Assembly: GCA_937127125.1 (NCBI GenBank)
Contig: CAKZLO010000010.1
Location: forward strand, 1-50,096
Source: an uncultured Ardenticatenia bacterium
GTDB taxonomy: Bacteria > Chloroflexota > Anaerolineae > 4572-78 > NAK82
DNA: 50,096 bases
Reading direction: 5' to 3'
Shown: positions 16,489-25,533 of the stretch, in pieces
Layout: every line of letters starts with the position of its first letter
How positions within the stretch are numbered: the first letter of the stretch is position 1
Made by a program: the position numbers and the translations under genes
The notes under the pieces: generated by a model
Database searches by the model: none
Seen by the model: only the letters and a program-made list of their open reading frames with translations
Told to the model about the DNA's origin: nothing

Positions 16489-17280
16489 TCAGGCAATGGG
16501 AGAACGGCACTTGCTCTGTGTGCTCCGAGCGCGCTTGCCATAACGCTCGGCAGAGCGCCAGAAGAGCAGTCGACTAACAAACAGGCGCAGCACTGTCCAC
16601 ATAGCTTTGTAGATCTCCACTTGGGAGATCTTTGAGCTGCCCTGGCGACGATTCTCAAAAAGGATAGGGGTTTCCCCGAACGTGTATCCCAGTTGTTGGC
16701 AACGAAACATCATCTCAATCAAGAAAGAATAACCATTAGAAAAGATGCGATCCAGCTCGATACTTTGCAGCACCTCGCGCCGATAACAGCGAAAGCCAGC
16801 AGTGCAGTCGTGGGCCTTCAGGCCAAGCAATGTGCGCGCGAAGAGATTGGCGCCTCGGCTCAGCCAGCGCCGGCGTATGCCCCACTCTTCGCTAACACCA
16901 CCGCCAGGCACGTAGCGTGAACCGATGCCAACGTCATAGCGCTCGATCAGTGCTACCACCGCAGGTAAATAGCGTGGGTGATGGGAGAAGTCGGCGTCCA
17001 TCGTCACCACGCGCTCAGCTCCCCGCGCAAGGGCATACTTGAAGCCGGCAATGTAGGCGGTGCCCAACCCCATCTTGCCGGCGCGGTGGATGACGTGCAC
17101 CCGAGCGTCACGTTGGGCCAACTCATCTGCCAGCTGGCCAGTTCCATCGGGCGAATTGTCATCTACTACGATGATTTCTAGATCCATCTCGAGCGCCATC
17201 AGCTGGCCAATCAGCGCCTCTAGATTGTCGCGCTCGTTATAAGTTGGAAGTATGACTGCTACGTTCACGCGCTTATGCAT
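16489..17280 (-). CDS. Polyprenol-phosphate mannosyltransferase (Dpm1-like, GT2)
   Basis: This 263-residue GT-A glycosyltransferase has ILPTYNERDNLE (10-21), VVDDNSPDGTG, the donor motif MDADFSHHP, GSRYVPGGGVSEEW and FENRRQGSSKIS. These are the fingerprints of dolichol- or polyprenol-phosphate mannose synthase. It lacks C-terminal membrane segments, as in soluble or peripheral Dpm1 forms. It moves mannose (or another hexose) from a GDP-sugar to polyprenyl phosphate at the inner membrane face. The two GT-C proteins next door are candidate users of the product. Confidence 0.9.
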   Translation of the reverse strand: MHKRVNVAVILPTYNERDNLEALIGQLMALEMDLEIIVVDDNSPDGTGQLADELAQRDARVHVIHRAGKMGLGTAYIAGFKYALARGAERVVTMDADFSHHPRYLPAVVALIERYDVGIGSRYVPGGGVSEEWGIRRRWLSRGANLFARTLLGLKAHDCTAGFRCYRREVLQSIELDRIFSNGYSFLIEMMFRCQQLGYTFGETPILFENRRQGSSKISQVEIYKAMWTVLRLFVSRLLFWRSAERYGKRARSTQSKCRSPIA

Positions 17281-17332
17281 TGTTGCAAGGTCGACGGGCC
17301 GTATATACTAGCGACCAACACTCTAAAGAATC

Positions 17333-19786
17333 TTAAATCTCCCCGTCTTGTAGCACGGGAGATTGCCTTTCATACTTTTTCGTGCGTGCACGCCGGGTGT
17401 CTCGTATCTGACACCACGCTTGACATATCACCATACTCATCAACGCTAAGATGGTCAAACCGCTGATGCAAATTCCCCACGTTAGAGATGCTGGCTGATA
17501 ATGCAGCACCACCTCATGAGAGCCTGCCGGGACGGGTAATGCCATAAATGCATAGTTGGCACACGTAATAGGCACCGGTTGACCGTCTACCGTGGCTTGC
17601 CAACCCGGGTAGTATGTGTACGCAAGCACCAGGTAGGCTGGCCGAGTTGCCGTGAAGCGTATTGTACGTTGATTGGGTTTCTCCTGCAAGGATGGCGGCA
17701 AAAGATGAGAAGGCAGTGAGGTCTCGGTGGCGCTTAGACCTATGCGTGCGGATGCGGAGGCAGTGGGCAGAGGAAGTGGTGTCTCCAACAGCACACTGGT
17801 TCGCGGATCAAAACGAGGATCAAGCAGCCGGTCGAGTATCTGTTGCGGGCTGCTGATGACCTCGCTATGTTCTACCAACCAGGCGCGTGGCAGCGTGGCA
17901 GACAATTGATAGAGATGGGGAACGTTATGCATTGGTTGCCAGCTCGGCGCTGGCGTTCTCGTTAGCACAAAGCCTACGCTCATCAATCTGAGCAACTGCT
18001 CGGCCTTGGATGGATCAGCGAGCCGGATGCGATCCAGCAGGCTGCGCCAGCGTTCTATCACTAATGGTTCGTTATTTCCCGTTGAAGCGATATCATCTAC
18101 TGCGTTCAGGTTGGGCAGCAAGCTAGTACGCAAAGGCTGCCAGTAGTGGATCTCCGCAGGAGCGAATTTTTTGAAGGTAAAGTAATGGTTAAACATAAGA
18201 TCATACTGGTATTCGGCGTCCACATGTAAACGCAGTGGAGTTGCAGGGCGCACCATCTCAGCGACGGGGTTGGCGGCGCGGTAGAGTTCAGCGGAAATCG
18301 TTGGTGTAAGTGGGGCTGCAGCTACCACCAGATCTACACCAAGCAAAATGATCACCAATCCCTGCCAGACAGCATGGGGCAAAGGGGATACTGACACGCG
18401 TGTGTCTGCATCATCTGATGCTCTCCCACGCAACAGTAGTACGACACACGCCAGACCCAGTAGGATGGCCAGTCGTTCCAAGGCAGGGATATATACCTGG
18501 GGTGGGTTCAGACCGCTGTGTTCAGCTACCCGCGCAACCACGAACGTTGCAAGTGCGCCGGCCAGCGTTAGACGCAATACATACTGCACGCGGTAGCTCA
18601 AGCCAAACCGATGCATTCCGAGGCCAGCCAGTGTACTGGCGCCTATAGCAAACCACAGCATCAGTCGCGCTGGCGCTTGAAAGAAGTCGAAACCGGGCAC
18701 ATATTGAAATATGAGCGGATACAATGGCGTATGGTCACCCATCGCCAGCACAATGGCTGCCACTATTAATACGGCGAAAAAAGGCTGTGGCGCTCGGGTA
18801 TTCCCCGGGTCCGAGGTATCGGCGGCCTCAGGGGCTTGGTAACCCTGACGTCGCAAACTTCGGACCCACCGCAGTACTGCCAGGAAGATTGACATAAGCG
18901 GCAGCACACCAATATAAGCATGGTCTTCCCAATAATTAGCATAGCCAGCATAGTTGCCCATTGCCGGGTTGCCGTACAGGTCTGGTGCCAGCAACGTCAG
19001 CAGGCGCCACGGCCAGTAGGAATACGTCATAGCAAAGTTCCAGTCCGTGCCGCTAGTACGCTGTGAGTGCAATAGAAGTTCTGCTGTGGGCAACACTTGC
19101 ACCGCTGACAGGCCGAGTGCCAGGCCGACAGAGAGGAACATCGCGAGCAGGGGGCGCACACTCCGGGAGCGGTAGGTCGCATACAGGAACAGTAGCACCA
19201 GGCTGTAGAACCAGGTCTGTGCGTGTCCTGCCAGGAATTGCATACTGAGCGGGATGCCCAGCCACACACTATCCAGTAGACGTTGCCGCTGCACCAGGCG
19301 ATCGGTCAGTGCCAGCAATAATGGCAACCAGGCATAAGCTGCCACCATGGTGATAAACTGAGTGCGCCCGACGACGTAGCCACCAAGCGCATAGCTGAGC
19401 GCCAGCACACAGCAACCCAGCCGGTCCAGGTGCAGTGTGCGTCCCCATACTAACGCTGCCAGGCCGGCACCAATAATGTGGAGCACCACCACATAACCCA
19501 GTGCCTGTTCCACTGGCAACAGACGCATTAACACATTGGGCGGGTAGAAGAAAGCGCTTTGGTGGTTGGCTAGCAGCGGCGCACCGTTGCCTAACAAGTC
19601 GCTCCACAGCGGCAACTGTCCAGCTGCTAAGGCTCGATTGATCAGGGTATGCCAGGGGTAGAACTGGATGAGTGGCACCCCCCAGTAGAGTACTTCGCCG
19701 GCAAACACCAGTCGCCAAAAAGCCAACAGTGGTGTCAGGATAGTGACTATGATTGGGACAAGGCGGTATATAGATTGCGTCCTCAC
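17333..19786 (-). CDS. YfhO-like bacterial membrane protein
   Basis: This 817-residue protein has about twelve membrane segments in the first ~500 residues. An early outer loop reads DLLGNGAPLLANHQSAFFYPPN and a late soluble domain ends in YYPGWQATVDGQPVPI, typical of the YfhO family (PF09586). In Firmicutes YfhO is required for sugar decoration of lipoteichoic acid; in other phyla it is assumed to be a GT-C enzyme using lipid-linked sugars. The GTG start at 19786 is the best available but has no clear ribosome site. It is the first gene of the glycosylation cluster, 52 bases before the mannosyltransferase. Confidence 0.82.
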   Translation of the reverse strand: MRTQSIYRLVPIIVTILTPLLAFWRLVFAGEVLYWGVPLIQFYPWHTLINRALAAGQLPLWSDLLGNGAPLLANHQSAFFYPPNVLMRLLPVEQALGYVVVLHIIGAGLAALVWGRTLHLDRLGCCVLALSYALGGYVVGRTQFITMVAAYAWLPLLLALTDRLVQRQRLLDSVWLGIPLSMQFLAGHAQTWFYSLVLLFLYATYRSRSVRPLLAMFLSVGLALGLSAVQVLPTAELLLHSQRTSGTDWNFAMTYSYWPWRLLTLLAPDLYGNPAMGNYAGYANYWEDHAYIGVLPLMSIFLAVLRWVRSLRRQGYQAPEAADTSDPGNTRAPQPFFAVLIVAAIVLAMGDHTPLYPLIFQYVPGFDFFQAPARLMLWFAIGASTLAGLGMHRFGLSYRVQYVLRLTLAGALATFVVARVAEHSGLNPPQVYIPALERLAILLGLACVVLLLRGRASDDADTRVSVSPLPHAVWQGLVIILLGVDLVVAAAPLTPTISAELYRAANPVAEMVRPATPLRLHVDAEYQYDLMFNHYFTFKKFAPAEIHYWQPLRTSLLPNLNAVDDIASTGNNEPLVIERWRSLLDRIRLADPSKAEQLLRLMSVGFVLTRTPAPSWQPMHNVPHLYQLSATLPRAWLVEHSEVISSPQQILDRLLDPRFDPRTSVLLETPLPLPTASASARIGLSATETSLPSHLLPPSLQEKPNQRTIRFTATRPAYLVLAYTYYPGWQATVDGQPVPITCANYAFMALPVPAGSHEVVLHYQPASLTWGICISGLTILALMSMVICQAWCQIRDTRRARTKKYERQSPVLQDGEI
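17336..17364 (-). terminator. Hairpin at the 3' end of the YfhO-like gene
   Basis: AATCTCCC (17336-17343) pairs with GGGAGATT (17357-17364), with a 13-base loop, overlapping the last codons of the gene. It may partly terminate or protect the transcript before the mannosyltransferase gene. T-tract support is weak. Confidence 0.35.
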
Positions 19787-19938
19787 TCGCAGTGCTATTT
19801 GAATCCGCTCTGAATGGTCAGTCTCATAGCAGCTATCTCAAGAGTCCACCGTTACAAGCGATAGTGGGCTGACAGAAGCGCAGGCCTGCGACAGCGAGAA
19901 AAGATAGCGCTGAGGACATCCGCAGTGCCTAGTGCCCT

Positions 19939-21372
19939 TTATTCGTTTGAAGTGTCCTGCTGCCTGTCCGAGGTTGGTTTCTTGCCGGACGATATCTCGT
20001 CGGCACCGTTTCCCTCTCTATCATTCGCCGCCTCGCCGATGCCGTAAGGTTGCCACTTATCCGCGTTAGCGCTCAGGCGATGTTCACTTGTGCGTCCACG
20101 TCGATGTAGTGCGTCGAACCCCTGCGGCTTGATCGCGATCCTGTCGCCTTCCAGCAAGCTCAGCAAGCCCTCTTGACCAGGCTCTGGACGGCGTGTCACT
20201 TGTGCTTCTAGGTGCTGGATGCGCGTCGGGTCGTAGTCCAAGGGCTCTGTATAGGTAGCAATATAGCCCTCAAAGTTGCGCAGGACCACACGACCAGGTG
20301 ATTGGGCCAGTAGGTAGTTGGGTCCCACTGGAACCTTGCCACCGCCACCTGGCACGTCGATTGTGTACTGAGGTACCGCGAAACCAGAGGTGTGGCCACG
20401 CAGCCCCTCGATGATCTCGATGCCCTTGCTAACAGGTGTGCGGAAATGGCCAGCTCCTGGCACCAAATCACACTGGTAGAGATAGTAGGGTCGTACCCGC
20501 ATTTGTACTAACTCATGCACCAGCTGACGCTGGATGTGCACTGAGTCATTAATGCCAGCGAGCAACACGCTTTGATTGCCGAGTGGGATACCTGCATCTG
20601 CCATGGACTCGCAGGCAGCGCACAACTCGGGCGTAATCTCGCGTGGGTGGTTGACATGAATGTTGATCCACACTGGATGATAGCGGCGTATCATTTGTAA
20701 CAGGGCGTCATCAATACGCATAGGAAGGAAGACCGGCACACGCGTGCCGATACGGATAACCTCGACGTGCGGGATGTCGCGCAGCCGCGCTAGCAAATCC
20801 TCCAGCACACGTAGACTGAGAGTGAGCGGATCGCCGCCGGAGAGGAGCACATCGCGCACTTGAGGCGTACGCCGAATGTACTCAATTTGGGCATCGTAAT
20901 CCTGAGGGCTAAAAGTGGCGTGCAGGTCGCCCACAAGGCGACTGCGGGTGCAATAGCGACAGTAGCTGGCACAATGCGTGGTCACCATCATAAGGACACG
21001 ATCAGGATAACGATGCACTAGCCCAGGCACTGGTGAGTGGGCGTCTTCAGCCAATGCGTCAACCGTCATAGCGGTAAATGCAGCTAACTCGCGTCCCTTG
21101 GGAATGACCTGCTGACGTACTGGACAAAGTGGGTCATCCGGATCGATCAGCGAGGCAAAGTAGGGGGTAATGTCGAGACGGAAACGACGCGCCGCAATGC
21201 CTTCTACCTCTTCGGGTGTCAGGCGGATCAACTGTTGCAACTCTTCCAGTGTATTAAGGCGTCGGCTGAGCTGCCAACGCCAATCGTGCCATTGCTCGTC
21301 AGGCACATGTGCCCAAATCGCAGGGCGTGGTGTGCGAGAAGCTTTCCACTCACGACTGAATTTGCGAATCAT
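19939..21372 (-). CDS. kamA: Lysine 2,3-aminomutase
   Basis: This 477-residue radical-SAM, PLP-dependent enzyme has the iron-sulfur motif Cys134-x3-Cys138-x2-Cys141, the SGGDPL segment, and the PLP lysine 346 in PGGGGKV. Asp302 and Asp339 match the two aspartates that hold the side-chain amine of lysine in characterised KamA, so lysine rather than glutamate is the expected substrate. Product: L-beta-lysine, used as an osmolyte precursor or in lysine fermentation. No beta-lysine acetyltransferase gene is adjacent. After about residue 405 there is a polar, probably disordered C-terminal tail of ~70 residues that is longer than usual. It has its own promoter and appears monocistronic. Confidence 0.9.
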   Translation of the reverse strand: MIRKFSREWKASRTPRPAIWAHVPDEQWHDWRWQLSRRLNTLEELQQLIRLTPEEVEGIAARRFRLDITPYFASLIDPDDPLCPVRQQVIPKGRELAAFTAMTVDALAEDAHSPVPGLVHRYPDRVLMMVTTHCASYCRYCTRSRLVGDLHATFSPQDYDAQIEYIRRTPQVRDVLLSGGDPLTLSLRVLEDLLARLRDIPHVEVIRIGTRVPVFLPMRIDDALLQMIRRYHPVWINIHVNHPREITPELCAACESMADAGIPLGNQSVLLAGINDSVHIQRQLVHELVQMRVRPYYLYQCDLVPGAGHFRTPVSKGIEIIEGLRGHTSGFAVPQYTIDVPGGGGKVPVGPNYLLAQSPGRVVLRNFEGYIATYTEPLDYDPTRIQHLEAQVTRRPEPGQEGLLSLLEGDRIAIKPQGFDALHRRGRTSEHRLSANADKWQPYGIGEAANDREGNGADEISSGKKPTSDRQQDTSNE

Positions 21373-21404
21373 CTTGTTTTTTTACCCCTTTGTCTCTCGA
21401 CCCA

Positions 21405-21440
21405 TATACTGAAGTATAAGGGGATTCGCCTATAGGTCAA
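21405..21440 (-). promoter_or_regulatory. kamA promoter with palindromic operator
   Basis: On the minus strand TTGACC (21435-21440), a 16-base spacer and TATACT (21413-21418) form a strong promoter. The -10 is one arm of a perfect palindrome TATACT-GA-AGTATA (21405-21418), so a repressor could bind over the start site. Predicted start near 21406, leader about 34 bases. Confidence 0.65.
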
Positions 21441-21493
21441 TGCTGGTAGGTGGCATGGATTCTCTTCAGCAAGGTGGCAACATGGCAAAAGGC

Positions 21494-21510
21494 CCTCCAG
21501 TAAGTGGAGG
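21494..21510 (-). terminator. Hairpin after the ADH-like gene
   Basis: CCTCCA (21494-21499) pairs with TGGAGG (21505-21510) around a 5-base loop. On the minus strand it is followed by GCCTTTTGCC, a weak T-run. It lies about 23 bases after the ADH-like stop codon. Confidence 0.45.
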
Positions 21511-21532
21511 TAACCCTCTCTGAAGGTGGAAC

Positions 21533-22684
21533 TTAGCTTAGCAAACTTGCTAGAATGAGATCTCGACAATCCTCGATAGAGACATCCCGAGGATTGTTCG
21601 CAATGCTCTCCGCTTGCATCGCCTCGCTGGCGATGCTATGCCAGTCATAATCGACAACAGCTGCGTCGAGCTCCTTGAGACAGGTGGGCAGGCCCAAGTA
21701 ACGCACGAATTGAATCAACCGTTCAACCAGCTGTTCTTCGGGTGCGTCTGTCGCTAAGGCGAGAGCATTATTGAGTCGTTGCCGCCTGATAGGTGAAATG
21801 GCAGTTAGATTGAAATGCACGACATGCGGTAATACGAGAGCATTAGCAATACCATTGTGAAGACGAAGGTGACGTCTCAGAGGGGTAGATAGCGCATCTA
21901 TCAACCCTCCGCCGCACTGATCGCGACACCATCCGGCCCACAAGGCAGCCAGCATCATAGCTTGGCGAGCGGTTAGGTCATTACCATCGGCAAGTGCTCT
22001 GGGCAAGTAATGCCACACCGTTTGGATGGCGGCTACTGCCAGCGGATCGACAAAGGGGTTGCTCTGGCGAGCGATGTAGGCTTCTAAGGCCTGGCTCATC
22101 GCCGTGATACCGGTAGCGGCAGTGTACAGAGGAGGCAAGGAAAAGGTAAACTCTGGGTTGATTAGTGCTACGTGGGGAAACATCAAAGGACTGGCAACTG
22201 TCTTGCTGGTTGTGTCTCCGTCACTGAAGATGGCGCAAGAGCGGGTTACCTCGCTGCCTGTGCCCGCTGTGGTTGGAATCGCTGCCAAAAAGCAGCTACG
22301 TCGCTGAACTTGCCGGTTGCCGTCAAGATAATCGGAATAGTTCCCCCCGTTCGCCAGAAGCATAGCAATTGCCTTGGCGACATCTATGACGCTACCACCA
22401 CCGAGTGCCACTATTCCTTGTACCTCTTCTTCCCGTGCCAGCTCCACCCCCCGGCTGACCTCTTGTACGTCGGGATTGCTGCTTACGTCGGTGAAAACGG
22501 CCACTCTGCAACCAGAGGCGGTCAAGGCGGAATACACTTGCCTGGCCCATGGGAGATCGACGACTAGCGGATCACTCACGAACAAAATACGCCGCAGTTG
22601 TGCACTACGCAATTGGGCGACCAAGCTCTCTCCTGTTGGCCGCCCAAAGATAACCTGCGTGGGGATGTACAGGACAAAGTGCAT
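21533..22684 (-). CDS. Iron-containing alcohol dehydrogenase family protein lacking metal ligands
   Basis: This 383-residue protein has the full Fe-ADH fold signature: LGGGSVIDVAKA (94-105) for NAD(P) and PTTAGTGSEVT (137-147). However, the metal site is gone. Where FucO-type enzymes have Asp196, His200, His263 and His277, this protein has Thr194, Gln198, Asp263 and Asn277, and the conserved His267 is Thr267. His276 is the only nearby histidine. Known metal-independent changes occur in a few family members, but loss of all ligands suggests a non-dehydrogenase role, a different reaction or a sensor function. It follows the regulator gene by 15 bases and shares its promoter. Confidence 0.82.
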   Translation of the reverse strand: MHFVLYIPTQVIFGRPTGESLVAQLRSAQLRRILFVSDPLVVDLPWARQVYSALTASGCRVAVFTDVSSNPDVQEVSRGVELAREEEVQGIVALGGGSVIDVAKAIAMLLANGGNYSDYLDGNRQVQRRSCFLAAIPTTAGTGSEVTRSCAIFSDGDTTSKTVASPLMFPHVALINPEFTFSLPPLYTAATGITAMSQALEAYIARQSNPFVDPLAVAAIQTVWHYLPRALADGNDLTARQAMMLAALWAGWCRDQCGGGLIDALSTPLRRHLRLHNGIANALVLPHVVHFNLTAISPIRRQRLNNALALATDAPEEQLVERLIQFVRYLGLPTCLKELDAAVVDYDWHSIASEAMQAESIANNPRDVSIEDCRDLILASLLS

Positions 22685-22699
22685 ATCAGGACGCTTGTG

Positions 22700-23338
22700 T
22701 TACGCCTTTTCGTACACCTCGAGCATAGCCAGTAATACCTCGTTGGTAAACTGGCTGATTTGTTGGTACGCTGCCACTAGGTCTATGTTAGCACTTTGGC
22801 CTACTGTCTTGGCCATCTGGCGCACGCCGTCCATCAGGAAATCCTGAAAGTAAAGAAAGGCGTTCACGGATTCAGTAATACGCAGGTTACGCGAGACGGA
22901 ACGTTCGCCGTAAGCTCGCCCCAGCGAGCGTGCTTCCTCAAGAATGTTTTGGCGATCACCGGGCTGGGTAAGATATTGCATTACCAGTGAGAGCAACTTA
23001 CGCCCTAGCTCGCGATGTTCTGCTTTGTCGGATTCGTCAAATCGCTTGTACCAGCTTTGATCGCTCATCTTGCCACCGCTCACCTCCAGGCGGGCGCGTC
23101 CCAGAGCACTCTGTACGAGCAATTGGATTCCAGCTGGCTCGAGTGGCTCTGGCTCCAGCAAAGCGCGCACATCTGTCTCAGCAAAACGGCGATGTCCACC
23201 AGGAGTGCGCACCGTATGAATCTTGCCCGCATCGGCCCATTGGCGGAGAGTGGATGGATGGACGCCCAGCATGCGACTGGCAGCTTGTAGCGACAACCAT
23301 TTCACATTAGGGGTAAGACCTGATCCTTTCCCAGGCAT
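22700..23338 (-). CDS. MerR-like helix-turn-helix regulator
   Basis: This 212-residue protein has an N-terminal MerR/excisionase-type helix-turn-helix (residues 14-60; LQAASRMLGVHPSTLRQWA, then TPGGHRRF). The all-helical C-terminal domain (about 95-212) resembles RsbRD-type regulatory domains of stressosome proteins. It probably binds DNA and senses a signal through the C-terminal domain. ATG 23338 follows AGGAGGAGG. Its promoter is bracketed by an inverted repeat, suggesting autoregulation. The cotranscribed ADH-like protein may be its effector partner. Confidence 0.78.
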   Translation of the reverse strand: MPGKGSGLTPNVKWLSLQAASRMLGVHPSTLRQWADAGKIHTVRTPGGHRRFAETDVRALLEPEPLEPAGIQLLVQSALGRARLEVSGGKMSDQSWYKRFDESDKAEHRELGRKLLSLVMQYLTQPGDRQNILEEARSLGRAYGERSVSRNLRITESVNAFLYFQDFLMDGVRQMAKTVGQSANIDLVAAYQQISQFTNEVLLAMLEVYEKA

Positions 23339-23458
23339 GCACTACCTCCTCCTAACTCCTAACCTTGTGGTCGACACTCATTTCACCTTACCCAAGTTCG
23401 TTGCCAGAGCTATGGAACATGCTGGCTGTCCCCTCAGGTTTCTGAGGTGATCTCGACA

Positions 23459-23497
23459 ACATAATGTAATTATACAATGATTCCATTATGTTCGCAA
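23459..23497 (-). promoter_or_regulatory. Promoter and operator of the regulator-ADH operon
   Basis: On the minus strand TTGCGA (23492-23497), a 17-base spacer and perfect TATAAT (23469-23474). The inverted repeat ACATAATG (23459-23466) and CATTATGT (23484-23491) flanks the -10. The leader of ~124 bases holds a hairpin (23432-23437 with 23442-23447, 4-base loop). Confidence 0.7.
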
Positions 23498-23561
23498 ACT
23501 CACTAGCGGAAGCGTTTGAATTTGGTTGGAAAGTTGTCTACGGGAGAAATTCGATTATGCT

Positions 23562-23589
23562 TTGGTAAAACTGTGCTTCATGCTAGAAT
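23562..23589 (+). promoter_or_regulatory. Promoter of archease-rtcB, probably leaderless
   Basis: TTGGTA (23562-23567), a 16-base spacer and TAGAAT (23584-23589) predict a start within a base or two of the ATG at 23597. No ribosome site precedes that ATG. Confidence 0.5.
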
Positions 23590-23596
23590 AATGCCT

Positions 23597-24007
23597 ATGA
23601 TCGGTTTCGAGGAGGTCGAACACACGGCTGATGTAGCTTTGCGCGTGCGTGGGCGTGATCTGAGCGATTTGCTGGTAAACGCCGCTCTGGGATTGACCAC
23701 GTTGCTGGCGGACCAGACTGACTCGCCTGGACAGGCTACGCAAGAGCGCCAAGTCGAGGTAGAAGCATTCGACCCAGAGAGTCTGTTGGTTAGCTGGCTG
23801 AGCGAGCTGATCTTCTGGGCAGAGAAAGACGGCTTTGTATGCAACAAGGTCGAGGTGTATGATGTCTCACCGACTCGACTCAAAGCTGTGTGCGTCGGTG
23901 GCTTCGTTTCTGAGTTGCGTCACCACATAAAGGCGGTGACTTACCATAATCTGAAAATCATTCAGACAGATCAGGGCTTGGAAACAATTGTGGTGTTTGA
24001 TGTATGA
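23597..24007 (+). CDS. Archease, RtcB ligase cofactor
   Basis: This 136-residue protein has the archease pattern: FEEVEHTADVALRVRG at the N-terminus, LLVSWLSELIFWAE in the middle and AVTYHNLKI near the end. Archease activates RtcB by speeding its guanylylation and multiple turnover. The adjacent rtcB gene, 19 bases downstream on the same strand, supports this. ATG 23597 (or 23591) is the first family-like start and has no Shine-Dalgarno; the promoter position suggests a leaderless message. Confidence 0.9.
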   Translation: MIGFEEVEHTADVALRVRGRDLSDLLVNAALGLTTLLADQTDSPGQATQERQVEVEAFDPESLLVSWLSELIFWAEKDGFVCNKVEVYDVSPTRLKAVCVGGFVSELRHHIKAVTYHNLKIIQTDQGLETIVVFDV

Positions 24008-24026
24008 GTGTAATGGGAGGTGAAAG

Positions 24027-25478
24027 ATGGTGGACAGTCAAGCGATCAAACGCGTAGATAAATATGTATATGAAATCGATTCCTCATTTCGCGAGGATAT
24101 GCGGGTACCGGCACGATTGTATACCGATGCCGAGCTCCTGGAGCATGCATTGGGTGATGCCAGTGTGGATCAGCTGGTTAACACTGCCACACTGCCAGGC
24201 GTGGTGAAATATGTGCTTGCGATGCCGGATATTCATCAAGGCTATGGCTTTCCGATTGGTGGGGTGGTAGCCACACAACTGCCTGATGGTATCATCTCGC
24301 CGGGAGGTGTGGGGTACGACATCAACTGTGGGGTGCGCTTGCTCGGTACACATCTGTCAGAGGAGGAGGTCAAGCCCTACTTGGACGACCTTGCAACCGC
24401 CATTTACAAAAACTGTCCCAGTGGCGTAGGGAAGGGGGGAGAAATCAAGCTAAAGACAGGTGAGCTGGATCGTGTCTTGGAGGAAGGTTCACGCTGGGCC
24501 AAGGCTCGCGGATTTGCCACGGATGAAGACTTGGAGCGCACCGAAGCAGGCGGATGCCTGGAGGGGGCTGACGCCGCTACCGTCAGTGCCAAAGCGAAAG
24601 AGCGTGGCCACGATCAGGTGGGCACATTGGGCGCTGGCAACCATTTCATAGAGTTGGATGTCGTGCGGGATATTTACGATGAGGAAGCGGCGCAGCGTTA
24701 TGGTCTTTTTGTGGGCCAAATTGCGGTGCAGATCCACTGCGGTTCGCGGGGGCTGGGCCATCAAGTCTGCACAGATTATGTGCAACGCTTCCAGCAGACA
24801 GTGCAGAGGTATGGTATCCGGTTGCCTGATCGCGAGCTGGTGTGTGCCCCGCTCAATAGTGCTGATGGTCAAGCCTATCTTGCTGCTATGAAAGCGGCAG
24901 CAAACTATGCTTTTGCAAACCGTCAGGTGCTGGCGCATCACGTGCGACATGCTTTTGTTGAGGCCTTGTCTGGGAAAGTCCGGAACCCGCATGTGTTCCA
25001 GATCTACGATGTCGGTCATAATATGGCCAAGATTGAACAGCATGAAGTGGATGGGAAGCGCATCACAGTTTGTGTGCATCGCAAAGGGGCCACACGTGCT
25101 TTTGGTCCCCATCACCCTGACGTCCCCTCTGCCTATCGAGATGTCGGACAGCCAGTCTTGGTACCGGGTTCGATGGGCACTGCCAGCTGGGTGTTGCGAG
25201 GCACAGAAGAAGCTATGCGCCAGACCTTTGGTTCCACCTGCCATGGCGCTGGTCGTGCAATGAGCCGTACACAGGCCAAGAAGAAGGTGTGGGGGGGGGA
25301 GCTGCGTGAACAGCTCGAGGGCCAAGGTATTCGAGTGAGGGCTGGTAGCATGTCAGGTCTAGCAGAGGAAGCTCCTTCGGCCTACAAGGATGTAGATCGG
25401 GTTGTGGAGGTCATGCATGGATCTGGCATTGCCACCAAAGTAGCTCGCTTGGTACCGATCGCTATTATTAAGGGCTAG
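24027..25478 (+). CDS. rtcB: RNA-splicing/repair ligase RtcB
   Basis: This 483-residue protein has all RtcB catalytic residues: Asp98, Cys101, His206, His237, His331 for manganese and His406 (in STCHGAGR) for guanylylation. They match the Pyrococcus RtcB set with a shift of two to three residues. It joins 2',3'-cyclic phosphate or 3'-phosphate ends to 5'-hydroxyl RNA ends with GTP. Here it probably repairs cleaved tRNA or rRNA, since no intron-bearing tRNA is visible. A GGGAGGTG ribosome site precedes ATG 24027. It is the last gene of the two-gene operon. Confidence 0.93.
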   Translation: MVDSQAIKRVDKYVYEIDSSFREDMRVPARLYTDAELLEHALGDASVDQLVNTATLPGVVKYVLAMPDIHQGYGFPIGGVVATQLPDGIISPGGVGYDINCGVRLLGTHLSEEEVKPYLDDLATAIYKNCPSGVGKGGEIKLKTGELDRVLEEGSRWAKARGFATDEDLERTEAGGCLEGADAATVSAKAKERGHDQVGTLGAGNHFIELDVVRDIYDEEAAQRYGLFVGQIAVQIHCGSRGLGHQVCTDYVQRFQQTVQRYGIRLPDRELVCAPLNSADGQAYLAAMKAAANYAFANRQVLAHHVRHAFVEALSGKVRNPHVFQIYDVGHNMAKIEQHEVDGKRITVCVHRKGATRAFGPHHPDVPSAYRDVGQPVLVPGSMGTASWVLRGTEEAMRQTFGSTCHGAGRAMSRTQAKKKVWGGELREQLEGQGIRVRAGSMSGLAEEAPSAYKDVDRVVEVMHGSGIATKVARLVPIAIIKG

Positions 25479-25487
25479 AATTGGGAG

Positions 25488-25517
25488 GACGGCCACGCCT
25501 AGCCAGGCGTGGCCGTC
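25488..25517. terminator. Strong hairpin between rtcB and the glycosyltransferase gene
   Basis: A perfect 12-bp stem (25488-25499 with 25506-25517) has a 6-base loop and starts 9 bases after the rtcB stop. It lies between convergent genes and can serve both, although T-tracts are weak. Confidence 0.7.
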
Positions 25518-25533
25518 TGCTGCTTGTGCTCCA

